Position numbers and translations under genes: made by a program. Positions 25,193-34,398 of a stretch of 64,000 nucleotides of DNA are shown one piece after another. The stretch lies in NCBI RefSeq assembly GCF_009754945.1, contig NZ_WPIN01000005.1, forward strand, positions 496,001 through 560,000, in the 5' to 3' direction. Source of the stretch: Spirosoma arboris. GTDB lineage: Bacteria; Bacteroidota; Bacteroidia; Cytophagales; Spirosomataceae. Position 1 is the stretch's first letter; the number at the start of each line of letters is the position of its first letter. Below the pieces are notes generated by a model that saw only the letters and a list, made by a program, of their open reading frames with translations, was not told where the DNA came from and ran no database searches.

Positions 25193-27214
25193 ATGAACTT
25201 CAAATTAACCTCTGAATTTCAACCCACCGGCGACCAACCAAAAGCTATTGAGAAGTTGGTCAAGGGTATAAATGAAGGCGAACCTGCACAAGTACTTCTT
25301 GGTGTAACTGGAAGTGGAAAAACATTCACAGTCGCCAATCTCATTGCACAGACCAATCGCCCAACGCTCGTATTAAGCCACAACAAAACCCTGGCAGCCC
25401 AGCTTTACGGCGAATTCAAGCAGTTTTTTCCAGAAAACGCTGTCGAGTACTTCATCTCGTACTACGATTATTATCAGCCGGAAGCATTCATTGCTACCAC
25501 GAACACCTATATCGAAAAAGACCTCGCGATTAATGAGGAGATCGACAAACTGCGGCTGGCAGCAACGTCGGCCCTGATGAGTGGTCGGCGCGATGTAATT
25601 GTAGTGGCGTCGGTTTCATGCATTTATGGCATGGGAAATCCTGAAGAATTCAAGCGGAACGTAGTCAGGATTGGCGTGGGCGAACAAATGAGCCGCAACC
25701 AGTTTCTGCATCAGCTAGTCAGCATTTTATATAGTCGTACAGAAGGCGAATTTCAGCGCGGTAATTTCCGTGTCAAAGGTGATACAGTCGACCTGTATGT
25801 TGCCTATGCCGATTTCGCCTATCGCGTTATTTTCTTCGGTGACGAGATTGAAACGATTCAACAGATTGATCCTAACACTGGACGGAAAATCTCGAATGAA
25901 AATATGGTGACGATCTTCCCTGCCAACCTGTTCGTTACGGGTCGTGATACGCTCAATAACGCGATCCACGAAATTCAGGACGATATGGTGGCGCAGGTGA
26001 TGTACTTCGAATCGGAGATGCGGGAGCAGGAAGCTACTCGTATTCGTGAACGTACCGAGTTCGACCTTGAAATGATGCGTGAGCTGGGCTATTGTTCAGG
26101 TATTGAAAACTATTCCCGCTATTTCGATAGGCGTCAACCCGGCCAACGCCCATTCTGTCTGCTCGATTATTTCCCCGACGATTATTTAATGGTGATTGAC
26201 GAAAGTCATGCGACAATCCCACAAATTCGGGCCATGTGGGGTGGCGACCGATCACGCAAAACAGCGCTTGTTGACTACGGATTCCGACTTCCATCAGCAA
26301 TGGACAATCGTCCGTTGACGTTCCAGGAATTTGAAGATTTATCGGGACAGGCTGTGTATGTTTCGGCTACTCCATCCGACTATGAGCTTCGTAAAAGCGA
26401 CGGTGTTATCGTGGAGCAACTTATCCGGCCAACGGGTCTGCTCGACCCAGAAATTGAGGTTCGCCCGAGCCTCAACCAAATTGACGATTTACTGGAGTCT
26501 GTCGACAGCCGAATTAAAAATGGTGAGCGTGTATTAATAACGACCCTCACTAAACGCATGGCCGAAGAACTGACGAAGTATCTCGACCGAGTGGGCATTA
26601 AAACCCGCTACATTCATTCGGAAGTAAAAACCCTGGATCGAGTGGAAATTTTACGTGATTTACGATTGGGCAACTTCGACGTACTGGTAGGTGTAAACCT
26701 GTTGCGTGAAGGGCTTGACTTACCCGAAGTATCACTTGTGGCTATTATGGATGCGGATAAAGAAGGCTTCCTTCGCGACATCCGGTCGTTGATTCAGACC
26801 ATCGGCCGGGCGGCTCGTAATTCGAACGGGAAAGTGATTATGTATGCCGACCGGATCACGGGCTCTATGGAGAAAGCCATTGACGAAACCAACCGTCGTC
26901 GGGCTATCCAGATGGAGTACAACATCGACAACGGTATCACACCAACTACGGTACTGAAATCCAAAGAAGCCATCATGGGTCAAACCAAAGTGGCCGACTC
27001 AAAAGCGAAACATTTCTATGTTGAACCTGAAGAAATCCGCATTGCTGCTGACCCAGTTGTGCGCTATATGGGCAAGGGCGATCTGGAGAAGATGATCAAC
27101 GAAACGCAATCTAAAATGGAACGTGCCGCCAAAGACCTCGACTTCCTGGAAGCTGCTCGTTTGCGCGATGAATTGTTTCAATTAAGGGACAAATTGAAGA
27201 AGGAGACGGCGTAG
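25193..27214 (+). CDS. uvrB: excinuclease ABC subunit B
   Basis: DNA-loading helicase of nucleotide excision repair, 673 residues. Walker A GVTGSGKT at 37-44, beta-hairpin region YYDYYQPEAFI near 92-102, DEAD-like DESHATIPQ, helicase motif VI QTIGRAARNSNG, and a C-terminal UVR motif (KDLDFLEAARLRDELFQLRDK) that binds UvrA/UvrC. Full length. Stand-alone gene here. Confidence 0.97.
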   Translation: MNFKLTSEFQPTGDQPKAIEKLVKGINEGEPAQVLLGVTGSGKTFTVANLIAQTNRPTLVLSHNKTLAAQLYGEFKQFFPENAVEYFISYYDYYQPEAFIATTNTYIEKDLAINEEIDKLRLAATSALMSGRRDVIVVASVSCIYGMGNPEEFKRNVVRIGVGEQMSRNQFLHQLVSILYSRTEGEFQRGNFRVKGDTVDLYVAYADFAYRVIFFGDEIETIQQIDPNTGRKISNENMVTIFPANLFVTGRDTLNNAIHEIQDDMVAQVMYFESEMREQEATRIRERTEFDLEMMRELGYCSGIENYSRYFDRRQPGQRPFCLLDYFPDDYLMVIDESHATIPQIRAMWGGDRSRKTALVDYGFRLPSAMDNRPLTFQEFEDLSGQAVYVSATPSDYELRKSDGVIVEQLIRPTGLLDPEIEVRPSLNQIDDLLESVDSRIKNGERVLITTLTKRMAEELTKYLDRVGIKTRYIHSEVKTLDRVEILRDLRLGNFDVLVGVNLLREGLDLPEVSLVAIMDADKEGFLRDIRSLIQTIGRAARNSNGKVIMYADRITGSMEKAIDETNRRRAIQMEYNIDNGITPTTVLKSKEAIMGQTKVADSKAKHFYVEPEEIRIAADPVVRYMGKGDLEKMINETQSKMERAAKDLDFLEAARLRDELFQLRDKLKKETA

Positions 27215-27320
27215 TCAATTATCATTTGTTTGCCTATTTGCAATCAATTGATTACCTTTGCATTGGTCAGGGAGAGATCCCAGGCCCCTACCTTGAGGTG
27301 ATGCAGGCAACTGTGTCACC

Positions 27321-27806
27321 TCATTGCATTTTATCTTCTATATGTTTATTACGTATCTCTTCTGGCGAAAAATGGTATATAATACCGTCGAATATTAACC
27401 ACACTGTAATTATGTTTTCAGCACGATGTAGATGTTGCCTCAACCCTTGAATCAATTCATCTCTTGTTATCCCACTCATAGCATGAATCAAAATATGGTC
27501 GGCTTGTTTTTTGGCATTACGTACTTCGCGTTCAATTGCTGATGCCGTAGGCGTATAGTTGTGTTTAAACTCGATCACAATATCCTGTTCAATAAAATAT
27601 GCGTCTGGATTTTTAATATGTGGCGTGTTATCAATTGGTAAAAGCCGCACTTTAAATCCCTGTTTGGCCAAAACAATGGCAGTTTCTATATTCCGAGCTG
27701 CTTCATGCGACGCATGTGTAATGTGCATTTCTACACAGCCGCCTGATGGCTCGTTTTCACGCTTACGAAGGTCTGGGTATACAAGTAAATAATCGATTCT
27801 GGACAT
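27321..27806 (-). CDS. possible CdiA-CT-like nuclease domain protein
   Basis: A 161-residue soluble protein. The segment NPDAYFIEQDIVIEFKHNY followed by IEREVRNAKKQADHILIH (about residues 65-107) resembles the tRNA-nuclease C-terminal domain of contact-dependent inhibition toxins (PD-(D/E)XK-type core with D...E-x-K, then a helix with KKQAD). The N-terminal half (MSRIDYLLVYPDLRKREN) is different from a toxin delivery part, and no signal peptide, immunity gene or CDI shell gene is adjacent. It might be a domesticated or mobile orphan nuclease, or simply share the fold. Start chosen at the first ATG. It is AT-richer than the neighbours. Assignment is tentative. Confidence 0.55.
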   Translation of the reverse strand: MSRIDYLLVYPDLRKRENEPSGGCVEMHITHASHEAARNIETAIVLAKQGFKVRLLPIDNTPHIKNPDAYFIEQDIVIEFKHNYTPTASAIEREVRNAKKQADHILIHAMSGITRDELIQGLRQHLHRAENIITVWLIFDGIIYHFSPEEIRNKHIEDKMQ

Positions 27807-27892
27807 TCTAATTCGGTGGGTACTCTGGAGAAGTCCGCAAATTACAAAATATCCTTACCTTGCAGGCTGTCAGGTTAAACCACTAAACACCT

Positions 27893-28432
27893 ATGAAACG
27901 TCTACTGATTATCCTCGGCATTATTGCTGCCGTTGTACTTGTCGGTTTCTTCTCATTACGTAGCTGGACCAAATCCAGTAGCCCCGAAGCCGTAGCACAG
28001 GTTGACCAAAATGGTCTGAAAATAAAAGTAGATTATTGTCAGCCCTACAAGAAAGGACGTAAGATTTTTGGCGGCCTTGTCCCATATGGAAAAGTTTGGC
28101 GGACGGGTGCAAATGAAGCAACTATCATTGAATTCGACCAAAATGTAGTCGTAGCCGGGCAACCTTTAAACAAAGGCGAATATACACTTTGGACCATTCC
28201 GTCAGCAGATGGATGGATAGCTATATTCAACGGTGAAACTGGCCAATGGGGAACCAATTATGACCAGACAAAAGACGTACTACGAGTGCCCGTCGCATCG
28301 CGTAAACATAGCCCAATGGCTGAGCAATTTTATATCAGTTTTTCACCTTCAGCAACTGGCACCGACATGATTCTGGCTTGGGATCAGACAGAAGCTGTCA
28401 TACCGGTTCAGAAACGAACAAATTCTGACTAA
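27893..28432 (+). CDS. DUF2911 domain protein
   Basis: A 179-residue exported protein: N-terminal hydrophobic segment (LLIILGIIAAVVLVGFFSL), then the DUF2911 domain with VDYCQPYKKGRKIFGGLVPYGKVWRTGANEA in pieces near 50-80, TLWTIPSADGWIAIFN near 110 and the NYDQTKDVLRVPV strand. The family is common in Bacteroidota; function unknown. Probably anchored by the N-terminal segment with the domain in the periplasm. A strong terminator follows. Confidence 0.85.
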   Translation: MKRLLIILGIIAAVVLVGFFSLRSWTKSSSPEAVAQVDQNGLKIKVDYCQPYKKGRKIFGGLVPYGKVWRTGANEATIIEFDQNVVVAGQPLNKGEYTLWTIPSADGWIAIFNGETGQWGTNYDQTKDVLRVPVASRKHSPMAEQFYISFSPSATGTDMILAWDQTEAVIPVQKRTNSD

Positions 28433-28451
28433 GTATAGACTGATGAACAAC

Positions 28452-28484
28452 AAAAGCCGCGTAGTTATTTTCTACGCGGCTTTT
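28452..28484. terminator. bidirectional intrinsic terminator
   Basis: Perfect 13-bp arms AAAAGCCGCGTAG / CTACGCGGCTTTT with a 7-base loop and T/A tracts on both sides, between the convergent DUF2911 and esterase genes. Confidence 0.85.
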
Positions 28485-28512
28485 TGATTTATATCTATAA
28501 CGGCAAACGCTC

Positions 28513-29460
28513 TCAATGATGAAAGCTTACTCCAATAAACTTTAATGCATCGGGCAGACCACTACGCCAGTACGACCAGGTATGCGCTCCGTCGCGAGCA
28601 CGGTACTCATGCGGGATTTTCCGTTCCAGAAAGGCAATATGAAGCATCGAGTTCCCGACGGTCAGCGCATCATCGTCACCACAATCGAGATACCAGCGCA
28701 CTTTCATAAGATCACTTTCGGGTGCCGATTTTGCCAGCGTAATCGGGCTGTTACGTTTCCAGGTAAGCGTTAGCCGTTCTTCACCTTTGGCCGGTCCACT
28801 GAATATGGGCGCATAAACCGTATTGTAGCGCTCATCGGGTATGGTGACGAATGTTTCATCAGTTCGTACAGCAGCACTTAGAGCGGCACAGGCACTAAAC
28901 AATTCGGGGTGATGCATGGCTAGCGTTAACGATCCAAATCCTCCCATCGACAGCCCGGAGATGGCTCGATAAGTACGTTCAGTACGTGTGCGAAACATAG
29001 AGTCGATGTGCGGAATCAGCTCCTGCACAAACATATCTTCATAACGAACTTTATTCTGATAATCATTGACATAAAAGGTGGCCCAGGCATTAGGCATGAC
29101 AATAATCATTGGCGGCAATTCTCCCGATTTAATACCTTCATCGGCAATGCGGTCGGCCTCGCCAAATTGCACCCAGCCCGTTTCGTCATCTCCTAAACCA
29201 TGTAGCAGGTAAACGACCGGGTAACGTCGGTTTGACACGTAGTAATCGGGAGGTAGGTAAATAGAAAACTTAACGGCCTGGTTCATCAGCGAACTATTCA
29301 TAACCATACTCTCCAAAAGCCGCGCTTGTGGAGCCGACACTACTGGTACGGGACCATTGCTTTGTGGAGTTGTTAGTTGAGTACGTCGGCGCGATTGGGC
29401 CGAAACAGTCAACGTCAGCCCGATCAGGCATGAACAAATTAGTAAACTACGTATCGACAT
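28513..29460 (-). CDS. secreted esterase (alpha/beta hydrolase, esterase D/feruloyl type)
   Basis: A 315-residue protein with a signal peptide (LTLTVSAQ). The nucleophile elbow GLSMGGFGS gives the catalytic Ser, with Asp in the DCGDDD segment and His in DGAHTWSYW, so the triad is complete; YLLHGLGDDETGW is the oxyanion region. Relatives include feruloyl esterases and acetyl xylan esterases. It is divergent from the GH2 gene, suggesting joint use in carbohydrate breakdown. Confidence 0.85.
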   Translation of the reverse strand: MSIRSLLICSCLIGLTLTVSAQSRRRTQLTTPQSNGPVPVVSAPQARLLESMVMNSSLMNQAVKFSIYLPPDYYVSNRRYPVVYLLHGLGDDETGWVQFGEADRIADEGIKSGELPPMIIVMPNAWATFYVNDYQNKVRYEDMFVQELIPHIDSMFRTRTERTYRAISGLSMGGFGSLTLAMHHPELFSACAALSAAVRTDETFVTIPDERYNTVYAPIFSGPAKGEERLTLTWKRNSPITLAKSAPESDLMKVRWYLDCGDDDALTVGNSMLHIAFLERKIPHEYRARDGAHTWSYWRSGLPDALKFIGVSFHH

Positions 29461-29601
29461 GGGCTTATTAGGCGGTGAAAGGCGGTTAAATTTATGCGAA
29501 ATTTACGCTGTATCAGCCATAGGTCATGAATGGACAGATTCTTTATCCGATAACCTTTGGCCGAAACAGTCCGCTTGTGTTATCCAATAAACGAACCCAT
29601 A

Positions 29602-32600
29602 ATGTATAAACGCTTAATCCTCCCTCTCATTTTAACGATTTTACAACTAGCCAGCAGTCAGGCACAAACCTTACCCGACTGGGAAGATCCGCAAGTGATT
29701 AGCCAGCATACTGAAAAACCTCACGCGAATCTTATCCCGTTTGCAACAGAACAGCAGGCACTAAACGCAATCGACTGGCGAACATCTCCCTATGTTAAAC
29801 TCCTGAATGGTACCTGGAAATTCAGATGGATCAAGCATCCAAGACTAATTCCAGGTGATTTCTATCAGCCTACAACAAACGATCAAAACTGGGATAATTT
29901 GCCTGTACCATCAAACTGGCAGGTAGTAGGCGCTCGGGAAGGCCGCCCTTATGACCGACCTATTTTTACGAATATCAAACACCCATTTCCAGCCACTCCT
30001 CCACGCATTACGTCCGACACCAACGCTGTTGGCTTATATCGGATGCGATTTACCATTCCCACTAACTTTCAGGATCGTGAGGTGTTTTTACATTTTGCAG
30101 GTGTACAGTCAACTTGCCGAGTCTATCTAAATGGGCAACCGATTGGTTACCATGAAGATAGCATGACACCCGCTGAATTTCTGATTACGGATAACCTCAA
30201 AGCAGGTGAAAACTTGCTGGCAGTTGAGGTCATTAACTGGTCGGATGGGAGCTATTTGGAAGACCAAGATTTTTGGCGCATTTCGGGTATTTTTCGGGAC
30301 GTATTTCTGATTGCCACACCTAAAACGTATCTCCGCGATCTGGCAATTGTTACTGACTTAGACGACCAATATCATGACGCCAGTCTGAAGCTGACAGCCA
30401 ACGTTCGCAATCTGGTGCCAACTGGTACACAAGCTCCTTACCGACTTCGACTTACCCTATACGATCCCAAACGAACCGTCATTTTTTCGGAGACAATTAA
30501 CTCCGAAAATGCTACCGATACCGGTCAGGAAGCTCTTTTTCGCTTAAAAAAAGAGATCAAAGCGCCAGTTCTCTGGAATGCAGAATCGCCTGTTCTTTAT
30601 ACGCTAACGGCCCAGTTGATTGGGTCAGATGGGCAACCGTCGGAAGCAGTCAGTCAACGGGTGGGCTTTCGGGAAATGACCTTGACCGATGGACAACTCT
30701 TGGTCAACGGCAAACCCGTAACTTATAAAGGCGTCAATCGCCACGAGTTCGACCCTATTACAGGCCGGGTGATTAGCCGCGAGTCGATGGTTCAGGATAT
30801 AAAGTTGATGAAGCAATACAACATCAATGCCGTACGGACTTCGCACTACCCTAACGTAACAGACTGGTATGACCTCTGCGACGAATATGGTCTTTATGTA
30901 ATCGACGAGGCCAATATTGAGAGTCACGATTTATGGGGTAAAGGGCAAACTCCAGCGGCCAAACCCGAATGGCGCGATGCCTTCGTGGCACGGGGTCGGG
31001 CAATGGTCGAACGCGACAAGAATCATCCCTGCGTCGTAATTTGGTCGTTGGGCAATGAAACAGGTATGGGTCAGAATTTTAAAGATATGGCCGATATAAT
31101 CCGGCTCATTGATCCAACGCGACCTATTCACTACGAAGGACGGCAGCCCTATACCAACACTTCATTAACCAGTTTCGATATTATTTCGACCATGTATCCA
31201 TCTGTCGATGATATGGTGAAACTGATGGAGAAAGATCCGCACCGGCCCGTCATTGTTTGTGAATATGCCCACGCAATGGGAAACAGCGTCGGCAATTTGA
31301 AAGATTATTGGGCAGCTATTGACAAATACCCTCGCATGCAGGGTGCTTTCATCTGGGACTGGGTTGATCAGGGATTACGTATTAAAAACAAGGAAGGGAA
31401 GGAATTCACTGACCATATCAACTACATCGACGGGGCAAACGCGTGTGATGGGCTAGTTAATCCCGATCGAACTCCTCAGCCCGAAATCAATGAGGTAAAA
31501 CTGGTCTATCAATACGTAAAACTGAGCACGGCAACTCCCCTGGTGTCGGGGCAACCGGTTAAAGTGAATGTCCGCAATACCTATGATTTTCAGTCGCTCG
31601 AACCCTTCCGGCTTGAATGGGAATTGATTCGCAATGGCGACGTAGTGCAGCGTGGTGCCGAAACTAATTTAGTTGCCAAGCCTGGTCAAACCCAGGTATT
31701 AACATTACCGGTTCGACTCAATGCAATGGTTGATACCCGAATGATCGACGGCAATGCGCGTCCCTCTCCTGCAGCCCTGGCAGAACGAAATGCGCAATCG
31801 GGTGAGTATTTCCTCAATGTCAGTGTTCGCCTGAAACAGGCTACGAGTTGGGCACCGATTGGTCATGAAGTAGCTACAGGGCAGTTTCCAGTCAAAACTG
31901 ATTCGCCAGCTCCGATCGTTATTGGTATGAATCGTATTCCGGCGGTGAAAGTAGCTCCATCGCCAACGGGCATAGTTGTTCGAGGCAAAGAGTTTGCAGT
32001 TGTATTCGACAAAGCCACAGGAACATTGAGTCAATGGATTTACAAAGGCAAAAATCTTCTGACACAGGGCAATCCTGCCGGAAATCTCCAACCAAGTTTC
32101 TGGCGGGTACCAACCGATAATGACGAAGGCGGAGGTTCAACGTCCTTTGCTGCTCGTTGGCGAAAAGCAGGTTTAGACACGGCCAAAGTACATCCTGTTG
32201 ACTTTAAGCTAGAGCCTCGTCCGCAAATGGTGCGCGTTAGCTGCACCAATGAACTGACTGGAATTGGTGGCACTATCCTCCAGCAAACAGATTACATTGT
32301 GTATGGTACCGGCGATGTATCGGTCACCACTACGTACACTCCTTCGGGCACATTACCTCCATTGGCCAGAGTTGGTTTGCAGTTTCAACTATCAGCTAAT
32401 CTCATCAACTTAAGCTGGTACGGGCGTGGACCATTTGAGAGCTATGCAGATCGAAAGGATGCGGCTAAGGTAGGGCTTTACGAATCGAAAGTGTCTGACC
32501 AGTTTTTCCCTTACACGATGGCGCAGGAGAATGGGAACAAAACTGATGTTCGATGGGCTAAGCTTACCGATGCAACAGGCTTCGGTCTTCTTCTGATGAG

Positions 32601-32889
32601 CGATATGAGTGCCAATGGGCTGCTCAATATTAATGTCCGTGATTACACTGATACCGCTTTATTGAAAGCCAAGCAACCCAATACGCAGGAAGTTGAACGT
32701 GGAAACGTAACAGTCGTTAATGTTGATTTGGCCCAGATGGGTCTTGGGGGCGACGACAGTTGGTCACCACGTGTTCACCCAGAGTATCTATTACCAGCAA
32801 ACAAACCATATACGTACTCTTTTCGAATGCGACCAGTAGATATGCGCACGAATATTATTGAAGAGGTTAATCTGACGTTACCCCGCTGA
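29602..32889 (+). CDS. beta-galactosidase, GH2, secreted
   Basis: A 1095-residue LacZ-like enzyme with a signal peptide (ILQLASSQAQ). Catalytic acid/base Glu486 in WSLGNETG and nucleophile Glu554 in IVCEYAHAMGNS. The layout is sugar-binding, immunoglobulin-like, barrel, and the C-terminal small-chain domain with PTDNDEGGGSTSFAARW and WYGRGPFESYADR. The ATG at 29602 is used rather than a start 15 codons upstream, since it begins the signal peptide. Export suggests it acts in the periplasm or outside on a galactoside or related sugar. Divergent from the esterase. Confidence 0.93.
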   Translation: MYKRLILPLILTILQLASSQAQTLPDWEDPQVISQHTEKPHANLIPFATEQQALNAIDWRTSPYVKLLNGTWKFRWIKHPRLIPGDFYQPTTNDQNWDNLPVPSNWQVVGAREGRPYDRPIFTNIKHPFPATPPRITSDTNAVGLYRMRFTIPTNFQDREVFLHFAGVQSTCRVYLNGQPIGYHEDSMTPAEFLITDNLKAGENLLAVEVINWSDGSYLEDQDFWRISGIFRDVFLIATPKTYLRDLAIVTDLDDQYHDASLKLTANVRNLVPTGTQAPYRLRLTLYDPKRTVIFSETINSENATDTGQEALFRLKKEIKAPVLWNAESPVLYTLTAQLIGSDGQPSEAVSQRVGFREMTLTDGQLLVNGKPVTYKGVNRHEFDPITGRVISRESMVQDIKLMKQYNINAVRTSHYPNVTDWYDLCDEYGLYVIDEANIESHDLWGKGQTPAAKPEWRDAFVARGRAMVERDKNHPCVVIWSLGNETGMGQNFKDMADIIRLIDPTRPIHYEGRQPYTNTSLTSFDIISTMYPSVDDMVKLMEKDPHRPVIVCEYAHAMGNSVGNLKDYWAAIDKYPRMQGAFIWDWVDQGLRIKNKEGKEFTDHINYIDGANACDGLVNPDRTPQPEINEVKLVYQYVKLSTATPLVSGQPVKVNVRNTYDFQSLEPFRLEWELIRNGDVVQRGAETNLVAKPGQTQVLTLPVRLNAMVDTRMIDGNARPSPAALAERNAQSGEYFLNVSVRLKQATSWAPIGHEVATGQFPVKTDSPAPIVIGMNRIPAVKVAPSPTGIVVRGKEFAVVFDKATGTLSQWIYKGKNLLTQGNPAGNLQPSFWRVPTDNDEGGGSTSFAARWRKAGLDTAKVHPVDFKLEPRPQMVRVSCTNELTGIGGTILQQTDYIVYGTGDVSVTTTYTPSGTLPPLARVGLQFQLSANLINLSWYGRGPFESYADRKDAAKVGLYESKVSDQFFPYTMAQENGNKTDVRWAKLTDATGFGLLLMSDMSANGLLNINVRDYTDTALLKAKQPNTQEVERGNVTVVNVDLAQMGLGGDDSWSPRVHPEYLLPANKPYTYSFRMRPVDMRTNIIEEVNLTLPR

Positions 32890-33138
32890 TAATTCCTGAT
32901 TGGAAGTCAAAACGAGAGTTTTGTTTATTTTATAGTAGTTGATTAGTATCACAATAGGATACTTAAAATCAATAGAAATTATAGAAGCTTGTTGGCCGAC
33001 TATAACGCTAAGGTTGGTTTTTATGAAAAAAGACAGGGATTTTATCAAATTTAGCCGTCGAAATAACGGATGCCGATATAAAATCCCCTATTTTCGGGGC
33101 AAGTACTTAATACAGATGTTTAAATTTATCCCTTTTGT

Positions 33139-34290
33139 ATGGCCAAACTGATTATCGTGGACGACGAACAGAAAATTCGTGCGGCTCTACGCGATATTTT
33201 AGAATATGAGGGCTACGATGTTGACGAAGCGAAAGATGGTGAAGAAGGGCTGGACATGATTTTAAAGGCAAGCTATGATGTTGCTTTATGCGATATTAAG
33301 ATGCCTAAAATGAATGGCCTTGAGGTACTAGCAAAAGTTAGCGAAGCCGAAAAAAGTACGCAGGTTGTCATGATTTCGGCCTTTGGCAATGTTGAAAATG
33401 CCGTTGAAGCGACCAAACGCGGAGCTTTTGATTTCATTACCAAACCACCCGATCTGAATCGCCTTCTGATTACCGTCCGCAACGCCATTGAGCGGGCCAA
33501 GCTGGTTCAGGAAACCAAAACCCTGAAGAAGCGTATCTATAAACTGAACGAAATAGTTGGTGAGTCTGAGCCAATTAAGAAAGTTAAAGATACGATCAAC
33601 CGTGTAGCCGCTACTGAAGCCCGAGTACTGGTAACAGGGGCCAACGGCTCAGGTAAAGAGATGGTAGCCAAGCAGATTCACGAGAAAGGCAGCCGTGCAA
33701 ACCAGCCTTTAGTTGAAGTCAACTGTGCGGCTATTCCAAGTGAACTTATTGAGAGTGAGTTATTTGGCCACGAAAAGGGGTCATTTACGGGAGCAGCTGC
33801 CCGTCGGGTAGGCAAGTTTGAGCAGGCCGATGGTGGCACGTTATTTCTCGACGAAATTGGCGATATGAGCCTATCAGCACAGGCAAAAGTGTTGCGGGCA
33901 TTACAGGAAAACAAGATTACACGTGTTGGGGGCGATAAGGAAATAAAAGTCAATGTGCGGGTTATTGCGGCTACGAACAAAGACCTTCGGCAGGAAATTG
34001 TAAACGGAAACTTCCGCGAGGACTTATTCCATCGCCTAAGCGTCATTATGATTCATGTGCCACCCCTGGCCGAGCGTCGGGTCGATATTCCACTCCTGGC
34101 CGATAAGTTTTTACACGATATCGCTAACGAATACGGCGCTCCTGCTAAAGACCTTATGCCTGATGCGATGAATTACCTACAAATGCTTCCATGGACAGGA
34201 AATGTTCGGGAGTTACGGAACGTCATCGAACGTCTGGTCATTATGTGTGGCGATGAAATTACGCTGGACGATGTGAAGGCGTATGCGTGA
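33139..34290 (+). CDS. sigma-54-dependent response regulator without DNA-binding domain
   Basis: A 383-residue NtrC-family protein with a receiver domain (phospho-acceptor Asp52 in VALCDIKMP) and a sigma-54 AAA+ domain. Walker A is at 167-174 (GANGSGKE) and the GAFTGA-type loop at 214-219 (GSFTGA) is present, so it could open sigma-54 promoters. The protein stops just after the C-terminal part of the AAA+ domain (NVIERLVIMCGDEITLDDVKAYA in pieces), with no Fis-type helix-turn-helix. Such short forms are known in Bacteroidota; they act from solution or with a partner. A palindrome starts right after the stop. Confidence 0.9.
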   Translation: MAKLIIVDDEQKIRAALRDILEYEGYDVDEAKDGEEGLDMILKASYDVALCDIKMPKMNGLEVLAKVSEAEKSTQVVMISAFGNVENAVEATKRGAFDFITKPPDLNRLLITVRNAIERAKLVQETKTLKKRIYKLNEIVGESEPIKKVKDTINRVAATEARVLVTGANGSGKEMVAKQIHEKGSRANQPLVEVNCAAIPSELIESELFGHEKGSFTGAAARRVGKFEQADGGTLFLDEIGDMSLSAQAKVLRALQENKITRVGGDKEIKVNVRVIAATNKDLRQEIVNGNFREDLFHRLSVIMIHVPPLAERRVDIPLLADKFLHDIANEYGAPAKDLMPDAMNYLQMLPWTGNVRELRNVIERLVIMCGDEITLDDVKAYA

Positions 34291-34292
34291 TT

Positions 34293-34398
34293 TCTGAACC
34301 GGGATTTTTTTGATTTTGCTGATTCATCTGATTTTGCTTTCGTAGAAAGTTATAAAAATCATAGTCGGTCAGTAAAATCAAAAAAATCCCGGTTCAGA
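34293..34398. repeat. 25-bp perfect palindrome, TGAACCGGGATTT family
   Basis: Arms 34293-34317 and 34374-34398 are exact reverse complements; the 56-base centre is also partly self-complementary. The left arm starts 2 bases after the response regulator stop, and the right arm contains the stop codon of the opposing LuxE-like gene. Shares the outer motif with 46744-46860. Confidence 0.75.

Noticed and set aside
27253..27260. TAnnTTTGC match after uvrB
   Set aside because: No plus-strand gene follows it; the next gene is on the other strand. It could drive an RNA, but there is no evidence.
32939..33151. 70-codon plus-strand frame upstream of the sigma-54 regulator
   Set aside because: Low-complexity composition, overlaps the regulator start and has no family resemblance.
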